A stretch of 60,610 bases of DNA from an uncultured Bacteroidales bacterium (GTDB lineage: Bacteria > Bacteroidota > Bacteroidia > Bacteroidales > UBA932): the NCBI GenBank assembly GCA_946625485.1, contig CAMOTB010000002.1, positions 1 to 60,610 on the forward strand, read 5' to 3'. Of the stretch, positions 36,646 through 45,121 are shown piece by piece. The notes beneath the pieces are model-generated. The model did not search any database, was not told where the DNA came from, and saw nothing but the letters and a program-made list of their open reading frames with translations. The position numbers and the translations under genes were made by a program. The first letter of the stretch is position 1, and each line of letters starts with the position of its first letter.

Positions 36646-39600
36646 TTAAAAGGTGATGGAGGCGCCCAGGGCCAGGGATTTGGCTACGGGCATCGCATTG
36701 GTGAGGACATAGGATCCCGTCTCCGGATCTTCGCCGACCCAGCCGGTCAGGGTGAAGAGGTTGCGGCCGCTCAGGTAGAGTTTCAGCCCGCCGATCCCGG
36801 CTTTGCGGATCCAGCGCTGCGGGAAGTTGTAGGTGAGGGTCAGGTCCTGCAGGCGGACGAAAGTCCGGTCCTGGAGGCCGATGAAGCGGCTGTCGCTGGT
36901 GAAGGAAGCGCAGGGATAGACGTTGGTCGGATTGGTCTCCGTCCAATAGGGGATGTCCAGGCTGTTGCCGGTCGGGTAGCCGTAGCCGTTGATGCGGAAC
37001 GCGTTGGGGTTGTTGCGCAGGTAGCGGAGGTTGCCGCCGAAGGTGCCCGTGATCATCGCATAGAGTTCCCATCCGCGCCAGCTGAGGGTGTTGCTCCAGT
37101 TGAGTTTGAAGTTGGGCGCGGTGTAGCCCAGGATGGTGCGGTCTTCGGACGTGATCCGGTCGTCCCCGTTGAGGTCGATGTATTTCGGATAACCGGGCGT
37201 GGCGTTGTGGATGCCGATGTAGTCGTAGTCGTCCAGTTGGACGATGCCGTCCTGGACATAGCCGTAGATGGCTCCCAGGCTCTTGCCGATGAAGCGGGAA
37301 GAGGCGATGTCGTCGTCTTCCTTGCCGTCGCCGTCGAGGTCTTCGCCGTAGAGGTGGACCAGCTTGTTGCGGCTCAGCCAGAAGGTGAGACCCGTGTACC
37401 AGCTGAAGTCGCGGGTCCGGACCGGCGTGGCGCCCAGGGTGGCCTCGATGCCCCAGTTATCGATCTGGCCCATGGATGAGGACATCTTTTCGAAGCCCGT
37501 CATCACCGGGATGTCCCGTGAGAAGATCTGGTCGTGGGTCTGGGAATAGTAGCCGTCCACGTCGAGGTGGATGCGGCCGCCCAGCCAGGCGGACTCGAAG
37601 CCGACGTTGAGCGCGTCGGTGGACTCCCAGCCCAGCTCCGGATTGCCCAGGCTGGTGGCTACCAGACCGTAGTGGATCTCGCTTCCGTCGAACTCATAGG
37701 CCCAGCCGCTGCTTTTGCCGTTCTGCACGGGCGAAAGGGTGCCGAAAGCGGGCAGGCCCTGGTTGCCGTTGCGGCCCCAGGAGGCCTTGACCTTGAGGTC
37801 GTCCAGGACTCCCTTCCAGGACCAGAAGGCCTCGTTGCTTGGCGTCCAGGCGAGGCCGAAAGAGAAGAAGTTGCCCCATTTGCGGTCGGCGCCGAAGAAG
37901 GAGGACCCGTCGCGCCGGTACGAGGCTGTTGCCGAATAGCGCCGGTCGTAGGAGTACATCACGCGGGCGAGGTAGCCCACGTTGGCCGCGGCGCGTCCGT
38001 CCTGGCTCAGCTCGATCAGTTCGGCTTTCTGCAGGCCGGCGATGCCGAGCAGGGTATTGCCGTTGGAAGTGAAATTGGTCCCTGTCGTGGCGTCCTTGTC
38101 GAAGGTGGTGTAGTCCCGCGTGGAGACCAGCGCCACGTCGATGCTGTGCTTGTCGAAGTCGCGTGCGTAGCCCAGGATGGCATCCAGTACGTAGCCGTTG
38201 GTCTTTTCATGGTTGATGCTGCCGTTGGCACGGGCGAGGTAGCCCTGCAGGGTCGTGGGAGAGTAGCGAGTCTCATCCGTGTAGGGGCCTTCCTGCACGT
38301 AATAGGCTTCGGTGGTGAAATCGTCCGCATAGCGGTCGATGTTGTGTAGCAGGTAGTTGAGCTTGAAACTGAGGCCCTCGACCCAGGGCAGCTTGAGTTG
38401 CAGCGAACTGTTGAGGCGATAGGTGTCGCGGACGTCGGTGTTCTGCCGGTTGGCAGGCTCCACCTGCCACAGCGGGTTCTGGTAGCCGTCGCTCTGGGTG
38501 ACCGGGTACTTCTCCAGGGAGACGCCGTCGCTCCGCCAGGGCTGGCCGTAGGGGCTGATGAAATAGGCTGTCCCGATGTTGGCGGCGACGCCGGAATAGT
38601 CCTGGCGCGTGTAGGCGCCGTCCACGCTGAGCGAGAGCCAGTCGGTGACGTCGAAACTGAGTTTGGCCAGCAGCGAGGCGCGCTTGAAGTCATCACCGAT
38701 GACGATGCCCTTGTTGTCAGCCCAGGACGTGGAGAGGTAGTAGTTCACTTTCTTGCCGGCGCCGGAGACGCTGAATTGGTAGTCCTGCTTGATCCCGATG
38801 CGCGTGGCGAAGTCGAGCCAGTCTGTAGTCTTTCCGGCTTCGAAATTTTCCCGCTCCTGGGCGGTCATCCAAGACAGGTCGGAGGACTGGGTGCGGTCCA
38901 TTACGGCGACCAGGAATTGCTCTCCCGTCAGCAGCTTGGGCTTGTGGGACCAGGTCTGGAGGGCGGCGGAGGTGTTGAAGGAGATGGTCGGCTTTTCCGT
39001 CGTGCCCTTCTTGGTCGTGATCAGGATGACGCCGTTGGCTGAGCGGGAGCCGAAGGCGGCGGCGCTGCTGGCATCTTTCAAGACGTCGATCGTGGCGATG
39101 TCGGCGGGGTTGATTTCGTTGACGCCGCCGATGTAGATCACGCCGTCCAGCACGACCAGGGGCGCATTGGAGCCGGAAATGGAGCGCTGGCCGCGCATCT
39201 GCATGGAGGGCTGTCCGCCCGCATTGTTGACGGCGCCGATGTCGAGGCCCGCGACGTTGCCTTTGAGGGTTTCCAGGGCGTTGGAGTTGTTCATCAGGGC
39301 GACGGGGGAGTTCTCGACCCGTACCGAAGATACGCTGCCGACGAAGTCTTTGCGCTTCGCGGTACCGTAGCCGATGACGACGACTTCATCGAGGGCCTGG
39401 ATGTCGTCCTGGAGGGTGATGCGGATTTCGCTCCGCCCGCGGACCGGCTCCGAGGCTTCGAGGTAGCCGAAAAGGGAGACCTTGAGAGTCGCGTCGGCGG
39501 GGACCTTGTCCAGTACGGCCAGCCCGTCCAGGTCCGTGACGGCGCCGTCGCGGGTGCCGGCGACCTGTACGTAGGCCCCGGGGAGCTTTTCTCCGGAGGT

Positions 39601-39711
39601 GTCCAGTACGGTCACCCGGACGCTTTGGGCGGATGCCGTTACCGCTCCGCCTGTGAACAGAAGGAGCGGCAGGAAGATCCGGAATAGCATAGATTTAGTC
39701 GCGGGGATCAT
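36646..39711 (-). CDS. SusC/RagA family TonB-linked outer membrane protein
   Basis: VRVTVLDTSGEKLPGAYVQVAGTRDGAVTDLDGLAVL; VVVIGYGTAKRKDFVGSVSSV; DASSAAAFGSRSANGVILITTKKG. Start may be 39690 (MLFRIF), which avoids overlap with the upstream gene. Confidence 0.95.
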   Translation of the reverse strand: MIPATKSMLFRIFLPLLLFTGGAVTASAQSVRVTVLDTSGEKLPGAYVQVAGTRDGAVTDLDGLAVLDKVPADATLKVSLFGYLEASEPVRGRSEIRITLQDDIQALDEVVVIGYGTAKRKDFVGSVSSVRVENSPVALMNNSNALETLKGNVAGLDIGAVNNAGGQPSMQMRGQRSISGSNAPLVVLDGVIYIGGVNEINPADIATIDVLKDASSAAAFGSRSANGVILITTKKGTTEKPTISFNTSAALQTWSHKPKLLTGEQFLVAVMDRTQSSDLSWMTAQERENFEAGKTTDWLDFATRIGIKQDYQFSVSGAGKKVNYYLSTSWADNKGIVIGDDFKRASLLAKLSFDVTDWLSLSVDGAYTRQDYSGVAANIGTAYFISPYGQPWRSDGVSLEKYPVTQSDGYQNPLWQVEPANRQNTDVRDTYRLNSSLQLKLPWVEGLSFKLNYLLHNIDRYADDFTTEAYYVQEGPYTDETRYSPTTLQGYLARANGSINHEKTNGYVLDAILGYARDFDKHSIDVALVSTRDYTTFDKDATTGTNFTSNGNTLLGIAGLQKAELIELSQDGRAAANVGYLARVMYSYDRRYSATASYRRDGSSFFGADRKWGNFFSFGLAWTPSNEAFWSWKGVLDDLKVKASWGRNGNQGLPAFGTLSPVQNGKSSGWAYEFDGSEIHYGLVATSLGNPELGWESTDALNVGFESAWLGGRIHLDVDGYYSQTHDQIFSRDIPVMTGFEKMSSSMGQIDNWGIEATLGATPVRTRDFSWYTGLTFWLSRNKLVHLYGEDLDGDGKEDDDIASSRFIGKSLGAIYGYVQDGIVQLDDYDYIGIHNATPGYPKYIDLNGDDRITSEDRTILGYTAPNFKLNWSNTLSWRGWELYAMITGTFGGNLRYLRNNPNAFRINGYGYPTGNSLDIPYWTETNPTNVYPCASFTSDSRFIGLQDRTFVRLQDLTLTYNFPQRWIRKAGIGGLKLYLSGRNLFTLTGWVGEDPETGSYVLTNAMPVAKSLALGASITF

Positions 39712-41041
39712 ATTCTTCGTAATGTCGGTTGTTTTTCTCGTCCAGGTAGTACTGGAGGTGATACATGTATCCTCCCTTGTTGGAGCAGTTCAGGAAGCTG
39801 ATCTGGGCCCTGTCGTTCGCGATGGTGACCGGACTGTCCGCCTGGTAGTTGCGCATGCGGCAGTTGACGGCCGTGATGATGACCCAGGTGTTGCCCTGGA
39901 CCTTGAGGAAGTCGTAGGACTTGCCCTGATTGGTGACGGCTCCGTTGTTGCCGGAGAAGGCGTCCACGTTGGTGATGGAGATCTGGCCCTGGCCCTGGAC
40001 GAGGAAGGGATGGATGTTTTCCACATTCCCGTCCGGGGAAAGATTGGCGATGATGGAGCCCTGGGCGACCTCCCAGATGCGGTTGAAGGGGCTGCCGCCG
40101 TCCTTGAACACGCCGTTGCAGACGCAGTCGAAATTGAAGTTGGTCAACTGGCCGTAGGAGTCGGCGCCCAGGTAGATGCCTCCGTAGTTGCCGAAGGTGA
40201 AGACGTCCATCACCTGGGCGTTGTCGGTGTGGTTGATCCAATAGGTGTATTTGCGCTGGCTGACGGCATAGTCGTTCATGTCCTTGGAGTAGTCGCCCCG
40301 GAACTCACGCATCACGGCCGGGTTGACGTGGCAGTGGAGGATGCGGGGGATGTCATAGCAGTAGTCGATCGCAATGAACTGACCGCCAAGGGGATAGCCG
40401 TAGCAATGCTCGAAAAGAATCTGCTCGCAAGGATGGTTCTTCTGCGCGCGGAAGTCCATGGCGAAGGTGGCTCCGTAGAAAGTCAGGCAGCTCAGGGTCA
40501 CGCCGTGGACGGCCTGGTCCTGGGAGACCTGGATGGTCGGGGGATAGGTGATGATCTTGGACGCATCGTTGTGGGGTTGGTCCGGATAGTAGAACTGGAT
40601 GCCCTTGATCTGGGAGGCGGACTGGACCGTGATGAAAGGGTGGCTGGTGTCCGTGATGACAAAGAGCGAGCCGGTGGGCTTGCCGTTGATCACCGTTCCC
40701 CGGCCGGTGGGGCCATGGACCCCGATCAGCGATACGTTCTTCTTGAGAATGACGCCGCTCTGTATCGGGTAACCGCCTTCGACCGGCTCGACATAGAGGG
40801 CCGCGCCGCGGCTGGATGCCCAGTCGATGGCGTTCTGGAGCCGGACCTTGTTGACGGCCGGAGCGTTGGTCGGAAGGACCTCGAAGGACTGGATGGAATA
40901 GGCCAGGGCCTTGTTGCCGTCCTCCGTCTCGACGGGCACTTCGACGACTTGATAGACGGTGTTCTCGATGGTCTCCCGTATGACCTTGGTGCAGGACACC
41001 AGCGGGATGAGCATCAGCAGCAGGGCGGTCTTTGCTTTCAT
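39695..41041 (-). CDS. right-handed parallel beta-helix / pectate-lyase-fold lipoprotein
   Basis: Lipobox LIPLVSC; LQNAIDWASSRGAALYVEPVEGGYPIQSGVILKKNVSLIGV then beta-helix-like repeats. Confidence 0.7.
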   Translation of the reverse strand: MKAKTALLLMLIPLVSCTKVIRETIENTVYQVVEVPVETEDGNKALAYSIQSFEVLPTNAPAVNKVRLQNAIDWASSRGAALYVEPVEGGYPIQSGVILKKNVSLIGVHGPTGRGTVINGKPTGSLFVITDTSHPFITVQSASQIKGIQFYYPDQPHNDASKIITYPPTIQVSQDQAVHGVTLSCLTFYGATFAMDFRAQKNHPCEQILFEHCYGYPLGGQFIAIDYCYDIPRILHCHVNPAVMREFRGDYSKDMNDYAVSQRKYTYWINHTDNAQVMDVFTFGNYGGIYLGADSYGQLTNFNFDCVCNGVFKDGGSPFNRIWEVAQGSIIANLSPDGNVENIHPFLVQGQGQISITNVDAFSGNNGAVTNQGKSYDFLKVQGNTWVIITAVNCRMRNYQADSPVTIANDRAQISFLNCSNKGGYMYHLQYYLDEKNNRHYEEYDPRD

Positions 41042-41061
41042 GGGTATGGATGCGTTTGTTT

Positions 41062-41077
41062 GTTCAACCGATTGACT
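41062..41077 (-). promoter_or_regulatory. putative LacI-type operator (minus strand AGTCAATCGGTTGAAC)
   Basis: Near match to AGTnAATCGATTnACT, 20 bp upstream of the start of the beta-helix gene. Confidence 0.5.
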
Positions 41078-41107
41078 AAGCGTTACGATAACTTGGAACG
41101 TATATTA

Positions 41108-41115
41108 CAAAGATA
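41108..41115 (-). promoter_or_regulatory. -7 box TATCTTTG
   Basis: Plus CAAAGATA = minus TATCTTTG, exact TAnnTTTG, upstream of the 41041 operon. Confidence 0.55.
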
Positions 41116-41153
41116 GATCGAATCCCTTTGAAATGCAATACACCATCCAAATA

Positions 41154-41183
41154 AAGAGGGTGGCCCGGGAAGGCCACCCTCTT
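41154..41183 (-). terminator. Rho-independent terminator of the minus-strand PUL operon ending at 41215
   Basis: AAGAGGGTGGCC-cgggaa-GGCCACCCTCTT, followed on the minus strand by TATTTGG. Confidence 0.8.
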
Positions 41184-41214
41184 GGTAATCGGGTTCAGGT
41201 TTCAGTAAGGAGTC

Positions 41215-43230
41215 TTACTTCTGCAGGATACGGATGTCATCAAGTTTATAGGTGATGTACTTGACCGGATCGGGATTGGTCTCCTTATTCGGATCATAGT
41301 TCATAGGCGTCATGATGATACGGAAGTAGTCCATTTTCCGGATATCAAACTGACCATTGATCCTCGCTTCATAGTCGGAGAAGTTGAACGTCATCGTGTT
41401 CCAACCGGCAGTGAAAGTATAAGGCTTCTCGCCGCCGACGCCGACAGACATATTGATGTCGTTCGAGTCGGGGGTAAACTTCCAGACTCCATCCACCAAA
41501 GTCTTGCAGCCGACTTCCACGCGGAAATTAACGTATTTGTTGAAGAACTCGACGCTGTTTTCAGCGACATAGAACTTGAACTGGAGCTTGAGGTCCTTAT
41601 AGTCAAACATGGACGGCATGGCATACGCGAGGCCGGGCCACATCTCCAGGCGATAAGAGTTGACTGCCGTGAACATGACATCCTTGCAGGCGATGCAGGA
41701 AGTTCCCTCGATCTTACCCTCCGTATCGTTGACATACTGGTACTGGTTCTGCTGTGCAGGACGGTCACGCCACATGGCGAAGTTGTCGCAGCGCTCGAAT
41801 TCAGTCCAGTCGATGATGCGGATCTGGTCGAAACGGAACTCGACATCCTGATAGGATCCGGCAGGCAGACTGTGCATCTGATAAATACGGAAGTAGTTGA
41901 TCTTTTTCAGGTTAAGCTGATTGTGCGTAGCCTTTGAGATAGGGAGGACAATGTTGTTCCAACCGGCGTGAAGCGCCTGCTTGGCAGATGCTGTCGGGCT
42001 GTCCCAGTTTGAGAAGATCGTGTTAAGGCTCCAATATGCCCGGCTATCAGTTTCAAGATAAGGGTAAGGCTTTTCAGGAGTAATGACTTCGCCGGTACTA
42101 CGGATTTCGATGAGGGGCTCACCTCCGGACACAGTCGTATTCAGTTTGGTCGGATCGTCGATATACATTCTGACGAACAATGCAGGATTCTGGACTGCAG
42201 ACGCATCGACGGGATCGAAATACAATTCTGCAATCTTGTACTTGTTGATGGTGGCACCCATACACTGCGTGTTCTCCACGTAGCCTTCCTTGAGGGCGTA
42301 TTGAGTGGTGGATTTGTTCCATGCCTTGGTGCCGTCATGGCAGTCGTAGAGAGAAACGCCAGGGAGATACTGGTCGTAGACCGGGGTTGTCTTATCCTCA
42401 ACGGTAACGGTGAAGGTTACCTTCGAGCCAAGTTCGTCTTCTCCTGTAATCGTAGCCGTTCCGGGAGCGACCGCAGTTACCTTGGCGGCTTCGACCGTCG
42501 CGACGGCCGTATTGTCGGAAGTCCATTTCAAGCCGGAAGCGGGCTGGCGATTTGCATAATCCTCAATAGTTCCGTAGAAAACGGACTGGGTGATGGAACC
42601 ACCCGTGCGGAGCAGGCAGGAAGGATACTGGACGAACATCGCCTTGGGCTCGACGACGGTGACGACGCAGGCTGCGCTCTTGATGCCGCTTTCATCGGTC
42701 GCTTCAGCGGTGATGTTGGCGGTACCCGCAGCGACGGCAGTCACTTTACCACCTTCGACGGTGGCGACGGCGGCGTCACTGGTGACCCATTTGACCTGCT
42801 GGTAGGTAGCATCGGAAGGCGTGACAACGGCGGTCAGCTGGACATCCTCGCCTTTCTTGAGGGTGACGGCGGTCTCATTGAGTTCGATCTTGGAGACCGG
42901 GATCACTTTCTTTACGACGTTTACCTGGCAGGTGGCGGTCACGCCGCTGCCGTCCGTGGCGGCGACGGTGATCTTGGCTTCACCCGGAGCAACGGCTTTG
43001 ACATCACCGCTACCGGTGACGGTGGCGACGGAGGTATTGCTGGAAGTCCAGGTCACCTCAGGGTTGGTGGCTTCCTTCGGGGAAACGATGGCGGAGATGT
43101 GATGCGAATCACCCTCGACCAGACCTAGGGTGGTCTCGCTCAGCTTGATGCTGCTGACCAGGACCGGCTTGGGCTGGCAACCGACCAGCAGGGCGGCTGC
43201 AGCGACCAGCGCAAACATAATCTTTTTCAT
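41215..43230 (-). CDS. Ig-like (BIG_2) domain lipoprotein with C-terminal jelly-roll-like modules (putative surface glycan-binding protein)
   Basis: Lipobox LLVGC; repeats SIKLSETTLGLVEGDSHHISAIVSPKEATNPEVTWTSSNTSVATVTGSGDVKAVAPGEAKITV and KIELNETAVTLKKGEDVQLTAVVTPSDATYQQVKWVTSDAAVATVEGGKVTAVAAGTANIT. Confidence 0.8.
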   Translation of the reverse strand: MKKIMFALVAAAALLVGCQPKPVLVSSIKLSETTLGLVEGDSHHISAIVSPKEATNPEVTWTSSNTSVATVTGSGDVKAVAPGEAKITVAATDGSGVTATCQVNVVKKVIPVSKIELNETAVTLKKGEDVQLTAVVTPSDATYQQVKWVTSDAAVATVEGGKVTAVAAGTANITAEATDESGIKSAACVVTVVEPKAMFVQYPSCLLRTGGSITQSVFYGTIEDYANRQPASGLKWTSDNTAVATVEAAKVTAVAPGTATITGEDELGSKVTFTVTVEDKTTPVYDQYLPGVSLYDCHDGTKAWNKSTTQYALKEGYVENTQCMGATINKYKIAELYFDPVDASAVQNPALFVRMYIDDPTKLNTTVSGGEPLIEIRSTGEVITPEKPYPYLETDSRAYWSLNTIFSNWDSPTASAKQALHAGWNNIVLPISKATHNQLNLKKINYFRIYQMHSLPAGSYQDVEFRFDQIRIIDWTEFERCDNFAMWRDRPAQQNQYQYVNDTEGKIEGTSCIACKDVMFTAVNSYRLEMWPGLAYAMPSMFDYKDLKLQFKFYVAENSVEFFNKYVNFRVEVGCKTLVDGVWKFTPDSNDINMSVGVGGEKPYTFTAGWNTMTFNFSDYEARINGQFDIRKMDYFRIIMTPMNYDPNKETNPDPVKYITYKLDDIRILQK

Positions 43231-43287
43231 GGATGAAAGGATTTAGTTGTTAATAATGTGGGTAAATATTTGATTTTCAATGAATGT

Positions 43288-45108
43288 CTAGTCGTCGAAG
43301 TCTGCAAGGGACAGGTCCGCACCCTCCTTGTAGAAGCGCAGGCGGTCCACCTTGACCGTGACGGAACCGGCCGGAGCCGTGGTCTGGCTGTAGATGCGGA
43401 ACCAGTTCATCGCGCGCAGGTCTATCTCCCCACCGACGGCCGTGGCATCGGACAGCTTGAGATCCACCTTGTTCCAGCCGTTCTGGAGGGTCGGGAGTTT
43501 CCAGTTAAGTTCATTGGCGTCGGCCTTGCCGCCGCTTCCGATCTCGACCTGGCTGTCCACCCCGTTGACGGCGGAAGCGTCTGATACATAGAGCCAGAAC
43601 TGGAAGTGACCGCCCTCAAACGGAGTAGGTACGATCTCCGCGCCCCAGGTCTTCTGGAGTCGGAACCCGGAGGCCCCGTTGACCGTGGAGACGGCGCCTT
43701 CGCCTTCCTGGCAGTCGGTCTCATCGAGCGTCAGCGCTCCGGCGGACTGCCAGCCGGCGATGTCGTCACAACTTTCGATCATCGTCTTGTAGTAGAAACG
43801 GATCTCGTCGAATTTGACAGTCGTCGGACCATCGGTCTCATTGTTCTTGTAGAAACGGAACCAGTTGATGTTTCTGCGTCTTAAACCGCCGATATATGCA
43901 CCTCCCGGCAGAGACAGGTCCAGGGTCTGCCAGCCGTTGCGCAGCTCGAACATGCCGAAGGTCCAGGCACATTCCTCATCGTCGAAAATGCCGTTTGATC
44001 CGATTTCAATCTGGCCGTTGGCGTCACGCGGGAAATGCGAAGCGTCGGACACACTGAGGGTCAGGAGCATGTGACATCCCTCCGCAGGGATGGCAGTGAT
44101 ATCAATCGGTGGATTAATGCCGGTCTTATTCTCGCCTGCAGTCAGGAACTGCGTATACCCCTGACTCTCCGACGCCGGGTAGGAAACCGATACGACGCTG
44201 CCGTCTCCGGACTTGTAATCCTTGTCGTCGAAGTAGAACTGGGCCACACTCTTGTGCTTGTTGCTCTCCCACATGCTGAAGTATTTGGAATCGAAGATCC
44301 CCCAGCGCATGCCGAGCGGCTTATGCACGATCTCTTTCTTGACGATATGGAGCTTGACGGCCGGAGCGTAGTTCCACCGGGCGTTCACCACGGAGGTGTG
44401 GGCGCCGACGCGGACAAAGTAGTCTTTGTCGCTGTCCGAGTCTTGGAACATCGTCAGGGGCATCTTGAGCGTGAAAACCTGCGGCCCGTTCAGCACCTTG
44501 TTGACCTCCACGCTCTTGGTGGACTTGTCGCCGTAATAGTTGATGCTTTGGGAAACGTGCGGGGAGGGGTCGCAAAAGAGGCCGACCTCCTTGAGTTTAT
44601 CCTTGGTGGTGCATTCGACTTCGAACTGAGCGAGGACCCGCTGCTTGGCTTCGTCGAAGACGATGTCCTTGACAGTCACGCGGCACCACGGCCTCGCCTT
44701 GATCTCCATCTGCGTGTCACCGTTCAAATGAATGTATTTGAAGGGCTTGCCGGCAGTGTCAAGGGCCTCGCGGATGTCCGTGTCCTTACTGGATAGCTCC
44801 ACGGTGGAAGGGTCGAAGTTGGTCAGGTTGAACTGGACCCGGTAGTCGCCCTTGAAGAAGTTGTTGTCCCGGTAGGTGCCATCGGTCTTGAAGTTGAGGC
44901 GCCGGGTGTCGGCCTTCTCGTAGGCCATCTCGAACAACTCGATATAGGAACCCTCTCCGCCGACATCCTGAAGGATGAGCTCCCCAGTTTCGGCATCGGT
45001 CACCGAACCGTAAACGGCGGCATTGGGCTGCTCATAGTTGTCGCCCAGGCACCCGGTCAGGAGCGCCGTCAGCGGGACGAGAAAGAGGATGTGAAGTATC
45101 TTTTTCAT
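43288..45108 (-). CDS. DUF3823-like lipoprotein with two C-terminal jelly-roll-like modules
   Basis: MKKILHILFLVPLTALLTGCLGDNYEQPNAAVYGSVTDAETGEL...; GTYRDNNFFKGDYRVQF; two related C-terminal blocks (MNWFRIYSQTT...VTVKVDRLRFYK). Confidence 0.7.
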   Translation of the reverse strand: MKKILHILFLVPLTALLTGCLGDNYEQPNAAVYGSVTDAETGELILQDVGGEGSYIELFEMAYEKADTRRLNFKTDGTYRDNNFFKGDYRVQFNLTNFDPSTVELSSKDTDIREALDTAGKPFKYIHLNGDTQMEIKARPWCRVTVKDIVFDEAKQRVLAQFEVECTTKDKLKEVGLFCDPSPHVSQSINYYGDKSTKSVEVNKVLNGPQVFTLKMPLTMFQDSDSDKDYFVRVGAHTSVVNARWNYAPAVKLHIVKKEIVHKPLGMRWGIFDSKYFSMWESNKHKSVAQFYFDDKDYKSGDGSVVSVSYPASESQGYTQFLTAGENKTGINPPIDITAIPAEGCHMLLTLSVSDASHFPRDANGQIEIGSNGIFDDEECAWTFGMFELRNGWQTLDLSLPGGAYIGGLRRRNINWFRFYKNNETDGPTTVKFDEIRFYYKTMIESCDDIAGWQSAGALTLDETDCQEGEGAVSTVNGASGFRLQKTWGAEIVPTPFEGGHFQFWLYVSDASAVNGVDSQVEIGSGGKADANELNWKLPTLQNGWNKVDLKLSDATAVGGEIDLRAMNWFRIYSQTTAPAGSVTVKVDRLRFYKEGADLSLADFDD

Positions 45109-45121
45109 ACGCTTTTCCATT

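Noticed and set aside
34618-37479. 953-aa plus-strand ORF
   Set aside because: Antisense to the SusD and SusC genes; its translation is compositionally typical of shadow ORFs in GC-rich genes that avoid TTA/CTA/TCA codons. No domain-like motif or start signal.
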